Shown here piece after piece: positions 17,250 to 26,168 of a stretch of 64,000 nucleotides of DNA. Positions within the stretch are counted from its first letter, which is position 1. Every line of letters starts with the position of its first letter. Under the pieces are notes generated by a model, which searched no databases, was not told the DNA's origin, and worked only from the letters and a program-made list of their open reading frames with translations. Source of the stretch: RGIG4034 sp045628945 (lineage in GTDB: Bacteria > Bacillota > Clostridia > Lachnospirales > Lachnospiraceae); contig JAZQQG010000039.1 of assembly GCA_045628945.1 (NCBI GenBank), positions 49,960 to 113,959 on the forward strand, read 5' to 3'. The position numbers and the translations under genes are program-made.

Positions 17250-17837
17250 ATGATTCTTTTTTGCACGAACAACAGGAATACCGACTCTTTATATCAGTGG
17301 CTGGCTGCACATGAAAAAGAAGAGGTGCTTCACTATACGGAGAAGCTTACGTTAGAGCGGATTCAGGAGCTGAAGCCTTCCTATATGATCAGTTTCAATT
17401 ATCGATACATTGTGAAGCAGGATGTACTGGATTATATGCAGGGGAAAGTCATCAACCTTCATTGTTCCTATCTTCCCTATAATCGCGGATCCTCACCGAA
17501 TTTTTTCAGTTTTATCGAGAATACGCCGAAAGGGGTAACCATTCATAAGATGGAAGCCGGGCTGGATACGGGAGACATCTATGCGCAGAAGGAGTTGTTT
17601 TTTGATGAGGAGATTGAGACCTTTGCGACGACCTATGATGCGCTGATTCAAGCAATGACAGAGCTGTTTATCGAGCATTGGGAAGCGATTAAAGAGAATC
17701 GTTTGCAGCCGGTTCCCCAGTCTGAGGGAGGGACCTATCATACAATGGCAGATTTGAACGCGATACGTAACTATTGTGATTTTGAGTGGAGCGAGACCAT
17801 TCATACCGTAAAGGAGAGACTGCATGAAGTACAATAA
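17250..17837 (+). CDS. Formyltransferase-fold protein next to PseI
   Basis: A 195-aa protein with the formyl_trans_N fold. The active-site triad of methionyl-tRNA and sugar formyltransferases is recognisable: Asn and His in VINLHCSYLPYNRG and Asp in MEAGLDTGDI. It lacks the C-terminal tRNA-binding domain of Fmt, so it is a small-molecule formyl- or related hydroxymethyl-transferase. It starts 1 nt after the pseI stop and its end overlaps GH43. Context suggests N-formylation of a nonulosonic or amino sugar, but the substrate is not proven. The ATG at 17250 was chosen over an upstream in-frame start inside pseI. Confidence 0.82.
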   Translation: MILFCTNNRNTDSLYQWLAAHEKEEVLHYTEKLTLERIQELKPSYMISFNYRYIVKQDVLDYMQGKVINLHCSYLPYNRGSSPNFFSFIENTPKGVTIHKMEAGLDTGDIYAQKELFFDEEIETFATTYDALIQAMTELFIEHWEAIKENRLQPVPQSEGGTYHTMADLNAIRNYCDFEWSETIHTVKERLHEVQ

Positions 17838-19395
17838 CCCCATTATTCCCGGTTTCTATCCGGATCCCAGTATCTGTAAGCATAGCGGCAAATATTATAT
17901 GGTCCATTCGACCTTCCAGTTCTGGCCCGGGGTAGTGCTCTGGGAGAGTGAGGATCTGGTGAATTGGAACCAGATCGGTCATGTTTTGACGCGTGAGAGC
18001 CAGTTAAACCTTCATGAGGCCGGTACCTCCCGCGGGGTGTTCGCCCCGACAATCCGCGTTCACGGGGATCGTTTCTATATGGTTACGACCAATGTGTCCA
18101 CGGACGAGAATTTCTATGTGTGGACCGATGACATTCACGGAGAGTGGTCCGATCCGATTGTAATTCATCAGGACGGTATCGATCCTTCCCTGTTTTTTGA
18201 TGGCGATAAGGCCTACTTTATGAGTAACGGGATCGACGATGACGGGGTCGGCGGTGTTACGCAGTGCGAGATTAACATTGAGACCGGTGAGATTCTCTCC
18301 CGCAAAAAATCAATCTGGCAGGGCACCGGCGGACGATTTTTAGAGGGACCGCATCTGTATAAATTCGGGGATACCTATTATCTTTTGGCGGCTGAGGGCG
18401 GTACGGAATACGGTCATATGATTGTATGCGCCACCGGACCGACTCCGTATGGTCCTTTTACCGGAGTCAGGAACAATCCGATTCTCACGAACCGCAATAT
18501 TGCTCCTTACCCGATTCAGGGTGTGGGCCATGGCGATCTGGTAGAGGACAATGACGGCAATATGTGGATGGTGCATCTGGCGTTCCGTCAGACCGGCACC
18601 TGGGAAACGTTCCACATTACCGGCCGGGAGACCTATCTGGTGCCTGTGACATTAACCTGTGAAAACGGCGTTCCGGGAATCGTTGCCGGAGACAACGGCA
18701 TGACTAAGACGGAGATGTGTGCCGGAGAATTTGCCCTGCTTCAGCATACGCGTAAGAGCTATACCTTTGCAGATACAACCCTTGGAAAAGAGTGGATTTT
18801 TGTGCGACACCCCCATCCGGAGAAGTATATTCTTCGTGATTGGATGGGCACGCCTCGTCCGACTCAGATTCCCGATACCATGGCCATCGGCCGTTCCATC
18901 GGTCTTCTCGGAGTAGGGGATTCGCCGGACGATGAGTTGGGAAGACCTACCATGATGGCGATTCGTCAGTGTGAGATGGAGGGAGATCTTTCTGTGAAGC
19001 TTTCCGTAGCGGAAGAAGAGGCGGGAGTTACTCTTTTCATGGATCCCGAGCACCACTACGATCTGGCCCTTCAGAAGACTGCCCTCGGACAGAGCATTGT
19101 GAAACGAATCTGTATCGGCGATCTGAAGGTTGTGCAGAGTCAGGTGGACGTGAATACCGATGAGGTGACTCTTAAAATACACTTTGAACCCTTAAGCTAT
19201 CAGATGCGTGCGGTGACGGCGGACGGCACCGAGTACGATCTGGGAAGTGCCCGTACACGATACCTTTCCAGTGAGGTGTGTTCCGGTTTTACGGGTGTCC
19301 TAATCGGTCTCTATGCAAGATCCTTCCATGAGGCTTGCACGAAGGAAGCGGTATTCTCCGAGTTTACCCTGACCTATGAAAGGAAATCCCTATGA
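17824..19395 (+). CDS. Glycoside hydrolase family 43 (beta-xylosidase/arabinofuranosidase)
   Basis: A 523-aa cytoplasmic GH43 enzyme without signal peptide. The five-bladed propeller holds the general base Asp in PGFYPDPSI, the pKa modulator in GIDPSLF and the acid Glu in FLEGPHLYK. A beta-sandwich domain (about residues 320-520) follows, as in xylan beta-1,4-xylosidases. It releases xylose or arabinose from imported xylo-oligosaccharides. It overlaps the formyltransferase gene by 14 nt and the protease gene by 4 nt, so these unrelated functions share one transcript. Confidence 0.9.
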   Translation: MKYNNPIIPGFYPDPSICKHSGKYYMVHSTFQFWPGVVLWESEDLVNWNQIGHVLTRESQLNLHEAGTSRGVFAPTIRVHGDRFYMVTTNVSTDENFYVWTDDIHGEWSDPIVIHQDGIDPSLFFDGDKAYFMSNGIDDDGVGGVTQCEINIETGEILSRKKSIWQGTGGRFLEGPHLYKFGDTYYLLAAEGGTEYGHMIVCATGPTPYGPFTGVRNNPILTNRNIAPYPIQGVGHGDLVEDNDGNMWMVHLAFRQTGTWETFHITGRETYLVPVTLTCENGVPGIVAGDNGMTKTEMCAGEFALLQHTRKSYTFADTTLGKEWIFVRHPHPEKYILRDWMGTPRPTQIPDTMAIGRSIGLLGVGDSPDDELGRPTMMAIRQCEMEGDLSVKLSVAEEEAGVTLFMDPEHHYDLALQKTALGQSIVKRICIGDLKVVQSQVDVNTDEVTLKIHFEPLSYQMRAVTADGTEYDLGSARTRYLSSEVCSGFTGVLIGLYARSFHEACTKEAVFSEFTLTYERKSL

Positions 19396-20378
19396 AAAAA
19401 ACGTTTCTTATAAGATTCGGAGCGCTGGCACTGGGCCTTATGCTGTTAACCGGCTGTGGTCAGATGTTTCCGAAGGCCGAGATTCCGGAGGTGGAATTCG
19501 CAGAACGAATCTCGACGACAGACTATAAGAAAACCCTGACGATTGCCAAGGAGCCTGTGCCGGTAGCGGAGCCGGAGGAAGCGGATCCTTCTCTTTACGA
19601 CCCTACCGCGTTTGCGAGTGTCAACGGCTTTTCACAGATGAAGGTCCTAATCTGCAATGATTATTTCCGTTATGAGCCCTTAGCCAAGGGAAATTTTGAT
19701 AAGGTCGATACGATTACGGAGCCGACCAATGTCGACGTACGTTACTTTAACAAAGGTCTTCCGGACAGCAATTACGGAATGTTCTCCTGCTTCGTCTATC
19801 AGGTGGATGAGGACTATGTTTATCTCGGAACTGCCGGACATTGTATTGTGAACATGCAGAAGCTTTCGCGATTTGAGGTGCGTTTTTTCGATCGGGAAGT
19901 GATTACCGTGGACACAATGGACTATGTCATTAACGCAAGCTTCAAGAGTACTACGGGAGATTATGCGATGTATCGCCTTCCCGTGGATGCAATTCCGAAG
20001 GATACGTTACTGAAGCTGAAGCAGGTTTGCTTCGATAAGAAGATTGCGGGCGGCCTTAAGCCGGGAGATGAAATGTACACCGGCAATATCTACGCCCGAA
20101 ATATTAAGAAGGATTTTGACCGTCAGTTTACCATTCTGGATACCGGCGAAGGTTTTATTGTGGATGTCATTAAGACCTGGCCCTGGATCGGAAGCAAAGC
20201 CTATTACATCGCGGATAAAGGAACCATGGGCGGACAGAGCGGTTCGGCGCTTTTTGATTCCCGGGGATATCTTGTGGCGATTGTCAGCGGCCACGGTACC
20301 TGGAATAAGCATCCCTACGGAATCTACACGAAAGCGGACAAGATTGACGAGATGTATCAGGAACTGAAGAAAAAATAA
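19392..20378 (+). CDS. Exported trypsin-like serine protease lipoprotein
   Basis: A 328-aa lipoprotein (lipobox LLTGC, Cys22). The chymotrypsin-fold catalytic triad can be read as His150 in GTAGHC, Asp190 in TTGDYA and Ser283 in GQSGSA. It probably acts on the outer face of the membrane. Substrates are unknown; related anchored proteases can be housekeeping or process surface proteins. The ATGA overlap with GH43 implies coupling. Two more exported proteins with a similar triad lie at 54.99 and 56.03 kb. Confidence 0.85.
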   Translation: MKKTFLIRFGALALGLMLLTGCGQMFPKAEIPEVEFAERISTTDYKKTLTIAKEPVPVAEPEEADPSLYDPTAFASVNGFSQMKVLICNDYFRYEPLAKGNFDKVDTITEPTNVDVRYFNKGLPDSNYGMFSCFVYQVDEDYVYLGTAGHCIVNMQKLSRFEVRFFDREVITVDTMDYVINASFKSTTGDYAMYRLPVDAIPKDTLLKLKQVCFDKKIAGGLKPGDEMYTGNIYARNIKKDFDRQFTILDTGEGFIVDVIKTWPWIGSKAYYIADKGTMGGQSGSALFDSRGYLVAIVSGHGTWNKHPYGIYTKADKIDEMYQELKKK

Positions 20379-20392
20379 TGAGGAGCGACGAG

Positions 20393-21085
20393 ATGGAAGA
20401 GATGATGGAGACGAAAGTTGAGGAACAGCAGACCGAGCAGCTCGAAGAGCAGAAGGTCACTCAGAAGCGCCCTCTGGTTCATATTATTTATTGTATTGTT
20501 CTTGTATTGGTGATTGCCGGCGGCGTGACGGCGGTTCTGTTCATTCGTGCGGATTATGAAAAAAAATACAAGAAGGCGGTTGCCGAACAGCAGGCGGAAT
20601 ATGAGGCGGCGGAAGCAAAGTATGAGACTGCGCTTGCAAATCTCTTAACCGAGGAAGCACAGTGGAAGCAGGAAGTAGCCGATATGCAGGAGCAGGTGAA
20701 TGATGCGTTTGCGCAGACGGAGGCTGTCTATGCGGAGCGCCAGGCCAAAATCGATGCGGAAACTGCCCGTTGGAATGCATTAACTCCTGAGGAACAGAAG
20801 GCGGAGCTCATTGCGAAGGCTTATAATGAGATGATCCTTGCATTACGCGCCGAGAACGAGGAATATCGTTCCCTCTATGTAACGTATTCCGAATATCTGA
20901 CGGTGGATATCTTTTCCCTGGGAGCAGAGGAGGCCCTCGCCTACACCGAATTGCATGCCCGCAAAATCGAGATCGAGCAGGCATATCTGGCGGAGCATCC
21001 GATTGATTTCAGTGCGCTGACGACGGAGGAAGTCGCAGAAGACTTCCCGGAAGAGAATTCGGAAGCGGAAGATATTTCACAGTAA
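20393..21085 (+). CDS. Membrane-anchored coiled-coil protein
   Basis: About 230 aa. An acidic, Gln/Glu-rich N-terminal tail (about 25 residues) precedes one membrane helix (IIYCIVLVLVIAGGVTAVLFI). A long Ala/Glu/Lys/Gln-rich coiled coil then runs to about residue 140, followed by a helical C-terminus. No catalytic motif is seen. ATG at 20393 is preferred because GAGGAG is 9-10 nt upstream; an ATG at 20378 overlaps the protease stop. It may scaffold or regulate the adjacent exported protease (inference). Confidence 0.7.
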   Translation: MEEMMETKVEEQQTEQLEEQKVTQKRPLVHIIYCIVLVLVIAGGVTAVLFIRADYEKKYKKAVAEQQAEYEAAEAKYETALANLLTEEAQWKQEVADMQEQVNDAFAQTEAVYAERQAKIDAETARWNALTPEEQKAELIAKAYNEMILALRAENEEYRSLYVTYSEYLTVDIFSLGAEEALAYTELHARKIEIEQAYLAEHPIDFSALTTEEVAEDFPEENSEAEDISQ

Positions 21086-21120
21086 GTCCGATAAAAAGGA
21101 CATAGAAGGAGTTATACTAT

Positions 21121-21666
21121 ATGAAAAGCAACAAAAAGCGGTTCCTCGGAATCCTAATGATTATGCTGGTTACAATGCTCTTTTGCTTCACAGGCTGCAC
21201 GGAAGCAGAACTTGATAAGACGCTGGATTCGCTGGATCAGATTCTTACGGAGTCGGATTCGGCGGCGGACTCGAATCCGGATTCGGGTTCCGAGACGGAC
21301 TCCGGGATTGTGCTTGGCGACGAAAGTTATACAACCGGTGAGTACGAGACTGACATTGACACCGTTGACGATGCGGACGCCTATGTCCAGTACACCTTCC
21401 GTTACGATTCCTACCTGACGGAGCATTTTGAGAAGCACGGAGAGGAATTCGGGGAAGAATTCGGTTATGTGACTGCGGAGGATTATCTGGAGGGTGCGAA
21501 TGCCGTCATCGTCAATCCCAACGCGCTCCACAAGACGGAGAAGGAAGACGGGGATGACATCTATTATCTGGAAGAGACCAACGAATTCGTAATTGTTTCC
21601 ACGGATGGATATCTGCGTACGTATTTCCGCCCGTCGGCAGGCAAGAAGTATTACGACCGCCAATAG
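21121..21666 (+). CDS. Lipoprotein with a BECR-fold nuclease-like domain
   Basis: A 181-aa lipoprotein (lipobox FCFTGC). After an Asp/Ser-rich linker (about 30-65) comes a domain of about 95 residues. It has LTEHFEKHGEEFG, AEDYLEGANAV, IYYLEETNEFVIVS and DGYLRTYFRPSAG. This order is typical of barnase/EndoU/colicin E5-RelE (BECR) RNase toxins found in phage and polymorphic-toxin proteins. Here it is tethered to the outer membrane face and no immunity gene is evident. It may be an exported housekeeping nuclease or an antagonism effector; the catalytic assignment is inferred from pattern only. Confidence 0.6.
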   Translation: MKSNKKRFLGILMIMLVTMLFCFTGCTEAELDKTLDSLDQILTESDSAADSNPDSGSETDSGIVLGDESYTTGEYETDIDTVDDADAYVQYTFRYDSYLTEHFEKHGEEFGEEFGYVTAEDYLEGANAVIVNPNALHKTEKEDGDDIYYLEETNEFVIVSTDGYLRTYFRPSAGKKYYDRQ

Positions 21667-21704
21667 GGAATAAAAGGTTTGCTTTTTTAGAAAGGTTTTT
21701 GTGT

Positions 21705-22811
21705 ATGAAGGTAATTCATTGTGCGGATCTCCATCTGGATTCTGCTCTGAATGCGAATCTGGAGGGAGAAAAAAAGAAAATACGTAAGGCGGAGCTGACG
21801 GACAATTTCCGTCGCCTGGTGGACGATGCGGTGAGTGAAGGGGTTTCGGCAATTCTGATTGCGGGAGACCTGTTCGATACGAAGCATGTCGCCAAGGGAG
21901 TACAGACCGCTGTAATGCATGCGATCACAGGTCATCCCGAGATCGCATTTTATTATCTGCGGGGCAATCATGATGCGGACGGTTTTTTGGAAGGCTTAGA
22001 CGAGGTGCCTGCGAATCTCCATACCTTTGGCGACAGTTGGAGCACCTATGCACTGGATCCCGATGGGGAAGTGCTCTTAACCTCCGCTGAGCCGAACGGC
22101 AATAACATGGCGACGCTTCCCCTGTCGTTAACGCTCGACATGAGCAAGTGTAACCTGGTTATGCTGCATGGACAGCAGGTGCAGACGAATGCCCGTGATA
22201 AGGCAGAGGTGGTTCCGATTCCGTCCTATGCCGGCAAGGGAATCGATTATCTTGCATTGGGGCATGTGCATGCCCGCCAGGAGGGGGAACTGGATCGAAG
22301 AGGTCACTGGTGTTATCCCGGTTGTCTGGAAGGCCGCGGCTTCGATGAATGCGGCGAGCACGGATATATGCTTTTGGAGATTGACGAAAAAGCTCATACG
22401 GTGAAGTCAAGCTTTGTTCCCTTTGCGAAGCGTATCCTGCATACCGTGGAGGTGGATGTCACCGGCTGTGAGAATTCCAGCGAGATGATTGATTGCGTGC
22501 AGAAGCAGTTGAAGGCACGGAAGATTGCGGAAACGTCTCTTGTGAAGGTGGTGCTTAAGGGAGAAGTGGAAGTAACTGCCGAGAAAAACGTGGATTATAT
22601 TCGGAACGGCTTTGCGGACGGATTCTTTTTTGGCAAATGCTATGATGAGACGAAGTTGCATGTGGACTATATGAGTTATCTGCATGATGAATCCTTAAAA
22701 GGAGAATTTATCCGTACGGTAATGAATTCCGATCATTCCGAGGAGGAGAAGACGGAATTGATTCGTTGTGGTCTGATGGCCCTGGAAGGAGAGTGGGAAG
22801 AATGCGATTAA
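21705..22811 (+). CDS. YhaO/SbcD-like metallophosphoesterase
   Basis: A 368-aa calcineurin-like nuclease subunit. Metal-binding motifs are in order: HCADLHLDSAL, ILIAGDLFD, YYLRGNHDADG, VMLHGQQ and LALGHVHARQ. The family includes SbcD/Mre11 and Bacillus YhaO. It overlaps the yhaN-like gene by 10 nt, the same gene order as yhaO-yhaN. The ATG at 21705 has AGAAAGG 9 nt upstream. The pair is likely a DNA end-processing or repair complex. Confidence 0.88.
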   Translation: MKVIHCADLHLDSALNANLEGEKKKIRKAELTDNFRRLVDDAVSEGVSAILIAGDLFDTKHVAKGVQTAVMHAITGHPEIAFYYLRGNHDADGFLEGLDEVPANLHTFGDSWSTYALDPDGEVLLTSAEPNGNNMATLPLSLTLDMSKCNLVMLHGQQVQTNARDKAEVVPIPSYAGKGIDYLALGHVHARQEGELDRRGHWCYPGCLEGRGFDECGEHGYMLLEIDEKAHTVKSSFVPFAKRILHTVEVDVTGCENSSEMIDCVQKQLKARKIAETSLVKVVLKGEVEVTAEKNVDYIRNGFADGFFFGKCYDETKLHVDYMSYLHDESLKGEFIRTVMNSDHSEEEKTELIRCGLMALEGEWEECD

Positions 22812-25612
22812 TTCGATATGAGATTACGAATTTCGGCAGACTCTCCGACTTCAAGGGAGAGTTCGACGGGAAGCTTTCGGAGTTCATGCAGGACAATGCC
22901 TGGGGAAAGTCCACCATGGCGACCTTCTTGCGCGTGATGTTCTATGGCTTCAAAAATGAGAGCGGTAAGAGTATTGCGACGCGTGAGCGCGAAAAGCTCC
23001 GTCCCTGGAACGGCAAGACCTATGCCGGGAGCCTTGTTTTCGAGGTAAATAATAAAAAATACCTGCTCAGTGCGAAGTGGGGCAGGAAGGTGAGCGAGGA
23101 TGAGTACACGCTTCTGAATGCGGATACTCTTCTGCCCACCGATGATTATTCCGCATATCCCCTGGGAGAAGAGCTGTTCGGTCTGGACATGGCTTCCTTC
23201 GAACGTACGATTTTTATTGCCCAGAACGATGTGGTGCTTGAGGGTGCCGCAACCGACGGAATCAATGCCAAAATCGGTAAGCTGACGGAGGACACCTCCG
23301 ATGTGAACTCCTACCAGGAGGTAATCGAAGCGTTTAAGGCCCGTATCAACGAGCTGTCGCCGACGAAAGCGAACGGCAAGAAGTCCATTAAGGCACTGAA
23401 GATGGAGATTGATGCGCTGTGCTCCGAGGTAAAAAAGGAGACGATGCTGGATCAGAGTCTGGAGGCACAGCAAAAACAGTTGGCTTCCCAAAAGGAAGTG
23501 CTGGAGGCATTGCAGAAGAAGGCACAGGCCTTGGATACCGAATATGACGAGTCCTGCAAACGGGATGCGAACCGCATTACGATGCAGACCTATGAGGATA
23601 AAAAGCAGGGGGCAGCGGATGCCAAACAGCATGCGCAGGAGCTTCGGGCCGGATTTCCGATGGAGGTTCCCACCCTGGAGGATATGGATCGTGCGTTGGA
23701 ACTGATTGCAGAGAAAAACGCGGCCAAGACGAGTGCCGATTCCCGTATGCTTACCGAGGAAAAGGAAGAGAAACGCAAGCAATTGGCGGCGCAGTTCGCA
23801 GATGGAATTCCCATGGAGGAAGACCTTGTAAGGATGAGTGCGCAGGTTGACGAGATGGCGGCTCTTCGCCGACAGGCCGAAAAGGGCAAGCTTTCGGGGG
23901 AGGAGCAGAAGCGTTGGAAGGAGCTTTCGGAGCGCTATCCGAAGGCGGTTCCGTCGACGGGGGAGCTTACGACAGCCGAGGATGCGGTGAAGACGATTCA
24001 GAAGCAGGAGGAGATCGTCCGGGATCGAACCTTCCTTCTTGAGACCCTTCGCCACAAGGTGGAGAGCGGACTTCTGATTGAACGGATGGAGTCTCGCCGC
24101 AAGCGTGAGGAAGAGGAACGTGCAGCTGAAGAGGCAAGGCGCTTTGCGATGGAAAATCTCCATCGTGAGAAGACTCGCAAAAAGAGTATCTTGTTTATGG
24201 CACTTCTTCTTTTGATTGCGGGTGTGGTACTGATTGCCGTAGCAAAGATGATTCCCGTGGGTGTCGTTGTAATCGGAATCGGCGTTCTGGCGGCAGGCTT
24301 CTCTTTTACCGTTGTGAAGACGAAGGTTCCGGAACCTGTGGAGGCACAGAAGGATGGAACGGAAGGTGCCACGGCGGAATCCGGGATTCTTCCCGATGAG
24401 ATCGATGCAGATCCCGAGATTCAGAAAAATCTGGAAGGAATCGCTAAGGCAAAAGAAGAAATGGAGCTGGGGCGTGACCATGTGCTGACGCTCCTTGCAC
24501 GATATGGATATACCAATCCGGAGACGATGAAGGAGGATCTTCGTACGCTTCGGGATGACAGTGAGAACTATGCGAATCTGAAACGACGTATCGAGGAACA
24601 GAATGCGGCCGGAGCGGAAGAGAATGCAGAGGCAATTCTTCGTTCTCTGACGGTGGACCTGAATCGGTTCTATCCGGGGCTTGTCATAACCGCCGACAAC
24701 GTGAGTGCGCAGGTGGTTCGTTTACAGGGAGACGTTGCGGAGTATCAGGCGCTTAAGGACACGCATCATCGCGTGCGGGAGGATCGGGAACGCGAGGCAG
24801 AGAAGGACCGACTTCTTAAGGAGCTGCTTGCTCGTTTCGGCCTGCCAGGCGACGCGGATACGGAGCCGGAGATTCGTGCCCTTCGCGATCGAATCAAAGA
24901 GTATTTGGATGCGGCGACGGCTGCCGAAGAGAAGGCGGAGCTTTTAGCGAAGGTCGAGGCGGAACTGGATCTTGAGGCGTTGAGTAAGAGTCTGGCGACG
25001 GAATGCCGGGACAGCGAAACGGTTCGTTTGGAGCGGGTTGCCAATGCCGAAGCGATCCGGGAGCAGGAGAATCTCATTAAGCAGATTCATGCAGCCGCCA
25101 CCGAACTTGCCGAGCAGTATGAGGAGCTTCAGGAGAAAAGCGCAGAGCTGGAGGCGGCACAAGAGAAGCTTGCGGGACGTGAAAAGACCTATCAGCTTCT
25201 TACGAATACGGCAGATCTCCTGCGACAGGCCAAGGAAAATCTTGTCAATAAGTACACCCGCCCCATTCAGGAGGGCTATGAGAAATATTATGGTCTTTTG
25301 ACCGGAGAGAAAGCAGATCGGTTCTGCGTGGATGCGAATCTGCAGGTAAAACTGCAAGAGGAGGGCGCTCTGCGTGAGGTGAAGTCCTTGAGCTCGGGTC
25401 TTCAGGACCTGACCGGCTTGTGCCTGCGTCTTGCCATGGTGGATGCGATGTATGAAAATGAGAAGCCGTTTCTTATCATGGACGACCCCTTTGTGAACCT
25501 GGACGGTAAGAAGCTTGCGAACATGAAGGCTTTCTTACAGAAGGTAAGTGAGGAATACCAGATTGTCTACTTCACCTGTCATGAATCGAGAGCGTATAGG
25601 AGCAAATCATGA
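22802..25612 (+). CDS. YhaN/SbcC-like AAA ATPase with membrane hairpin
   Basis: A 936-aa SMC/Rad50-like protein. The N-terminal half of the ATPase has FGRLSDFKGEF and an unusual P-loop NAWGKST; long coiled coils follow. Two membrane helices (about 461-505, with FMALLLLIAGVVLIAV and VGVVVIGIGVLAAGF) replace the zinc hook. The C-terminal half has the signature LSSGLQDLTGLCLRLAM and Walker B FLIMDDPFVNLD. This architecture matches Bacillus YhaN. It would place DNA processing at the membrane. Start set to the ATG at 22802 inside the upstream gene. Confidence 0.87.
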   Translation: MRLIRYEITNFGRLSDFKGEFDGKLSEFMQDNAWGKSTMATFLRVMFYGFKNESGKSIATREREKLRPWNGKTYAGSLVFEVNNKKYLLSAKWGRKVSEDEYTLLNADTLLPTDDYSAYPLGEELFGLDMASFERTIFIAQNDVVLEGAATDGINAKIGKLTEDTSDVNSYQEVIEAFKARINELSPTKANGKKSIKALKMEIDALCSEVKKETMLDQSLEAQQKQLASQKEVLEALQKKAQALDTEYDESCKRDANRITMQTYEDKKQGAADAKQHAQELRAGFPMEVPTLEDMDRALELIAEKNAAKTSADSRMLTEEKEEKRKQLAAQFADGIPMEEDLVRMSAQVDEMAALRRQAEKGKLSGEEQKRWKELSERYPKAVPSTGELTTAEDAVKTIQKQEEIVRDRTFLLETLRHKVESGLLIERMESRRKREEEERAAEEARRFAMENLHREKTRKKSILFMALLLLIAGVVLIAVAKMIPVGVVVIGIGVLAAGFSFTVVKTKVPEPVEAQKDGTEGATAESGILPDEIDADPEIQKNLEGIAKAKEEMELGRDHVLTLLARYGYTNPETMKEDLRTLRDDSENYANLKRRIEEQNAAGAEENAEAILRSLTVDLNRFYPGLVITADNVSAQVVRLQGDVAEYQALKDTHHRVREDREREAEKDRLLKELLARFGLPGDADTEPEIRALRDRIKEYLDAATAAEEKAELLAKVEAELDLEALSKSLATECRDSETVRLERVANAEAIREQENLIKQIHAAATELAEQYEELQEKSAELEAAQEKLAGREKTYQLLTNTADLLRQAKENLVNKYTRPIQEGYEKYYGLLTGEKADRFCVDANLQVKLQEEGALREVKSLSSGLQDLTGLCLRLAMVDAMYENEKPFLIMDDPFVNLDGKKLANMKAFLQKVSEEYQIVYFTCHESRAYRSKS

Positions 25613-26082
25613 GTGAATACGAGCGTTTCTTAGAGATTGTTGCCAGACTTCGGGCAGAGGACGGATGCCCCTGGGACCGTGCACAGACCCATGGGAGTCT
25701 GAAGCAGAGCTGTATTGAAGAGGCCTGCGAGGTCGTAAGCGGCGTCAATATTTTGGAGAACACCGGCAATCCGGAGAACTTAAAGGAGGAGCTGGGGGAC
25801 CTGCTTCTGAATATCTTCCTGCAGGCGGAGATTGCGAAGGAAGAAGGACATTTTACGATGGAGGATGTGTTCCACGACGTCTGTGAAAAGATGATTCGCC
25901 GCCATCCGCATGTCTTCTCGGGCCGGAAATTCGATTCGGATGAGGAGTTTCATCAGTACTGGGCAGAGATTAAGAAGTCCGAGAAAGTCGGCAAGGAATG
26001 GATGGCCGATTATCTTCCGGAGGCCTTCGAGGAATCGAAGGAGCTGATTAATGTCGCAATTGAACGCAAAAAGAAAAAGTGA
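25609..26082 (+). CDS. MazG nucleotide pyrophosphohydrolase
   Basis: A 157-aa single MazG domain, shorter than the 260-aa two-domain E. coli protein. The motif set is visible: CPWDRAQTHGSLKQ, EEACEVV, NLKEELGDLLLNIFLQ and RRHPHVF. It hydrolyses NTPs to NMPs and limits damaged nucleotides or ppGpp. It overlaps the YhaN-like gene by 4 nt (ATGA). Confidence 0.92.
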   Translation: MSEYERFLEIVARLRAEDGCPWDRAQTHGSLKQSCIEEACEVVSGVNILENTGNPENLKEELGDLLLNIFLQAEIAKEEGHFTMEDVFHDVCEKMIRRHPHVFSGRKFDSDEEFHQYWAEIKKSEKVGKEWMADYLPEAFEESKELINVAIERKKKK

Positions 26083-26168
26083 TATACTGTGTATGTTTTG
26101 ATGAAGCGACCGCTTATAGGGAAGATAGGAATCCTGTAAGCAATGGGATCAGATAAAAGGAGAATTCT

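Noticed and set aside
22808..24481. 557-codon minus-strand open frame
   Set aside because: It is the mirror of the YhaN-like gene, has Leu/Arg-rich composition and no ribosome binding site; the plus-strand frame shows clear ATPase motifs.
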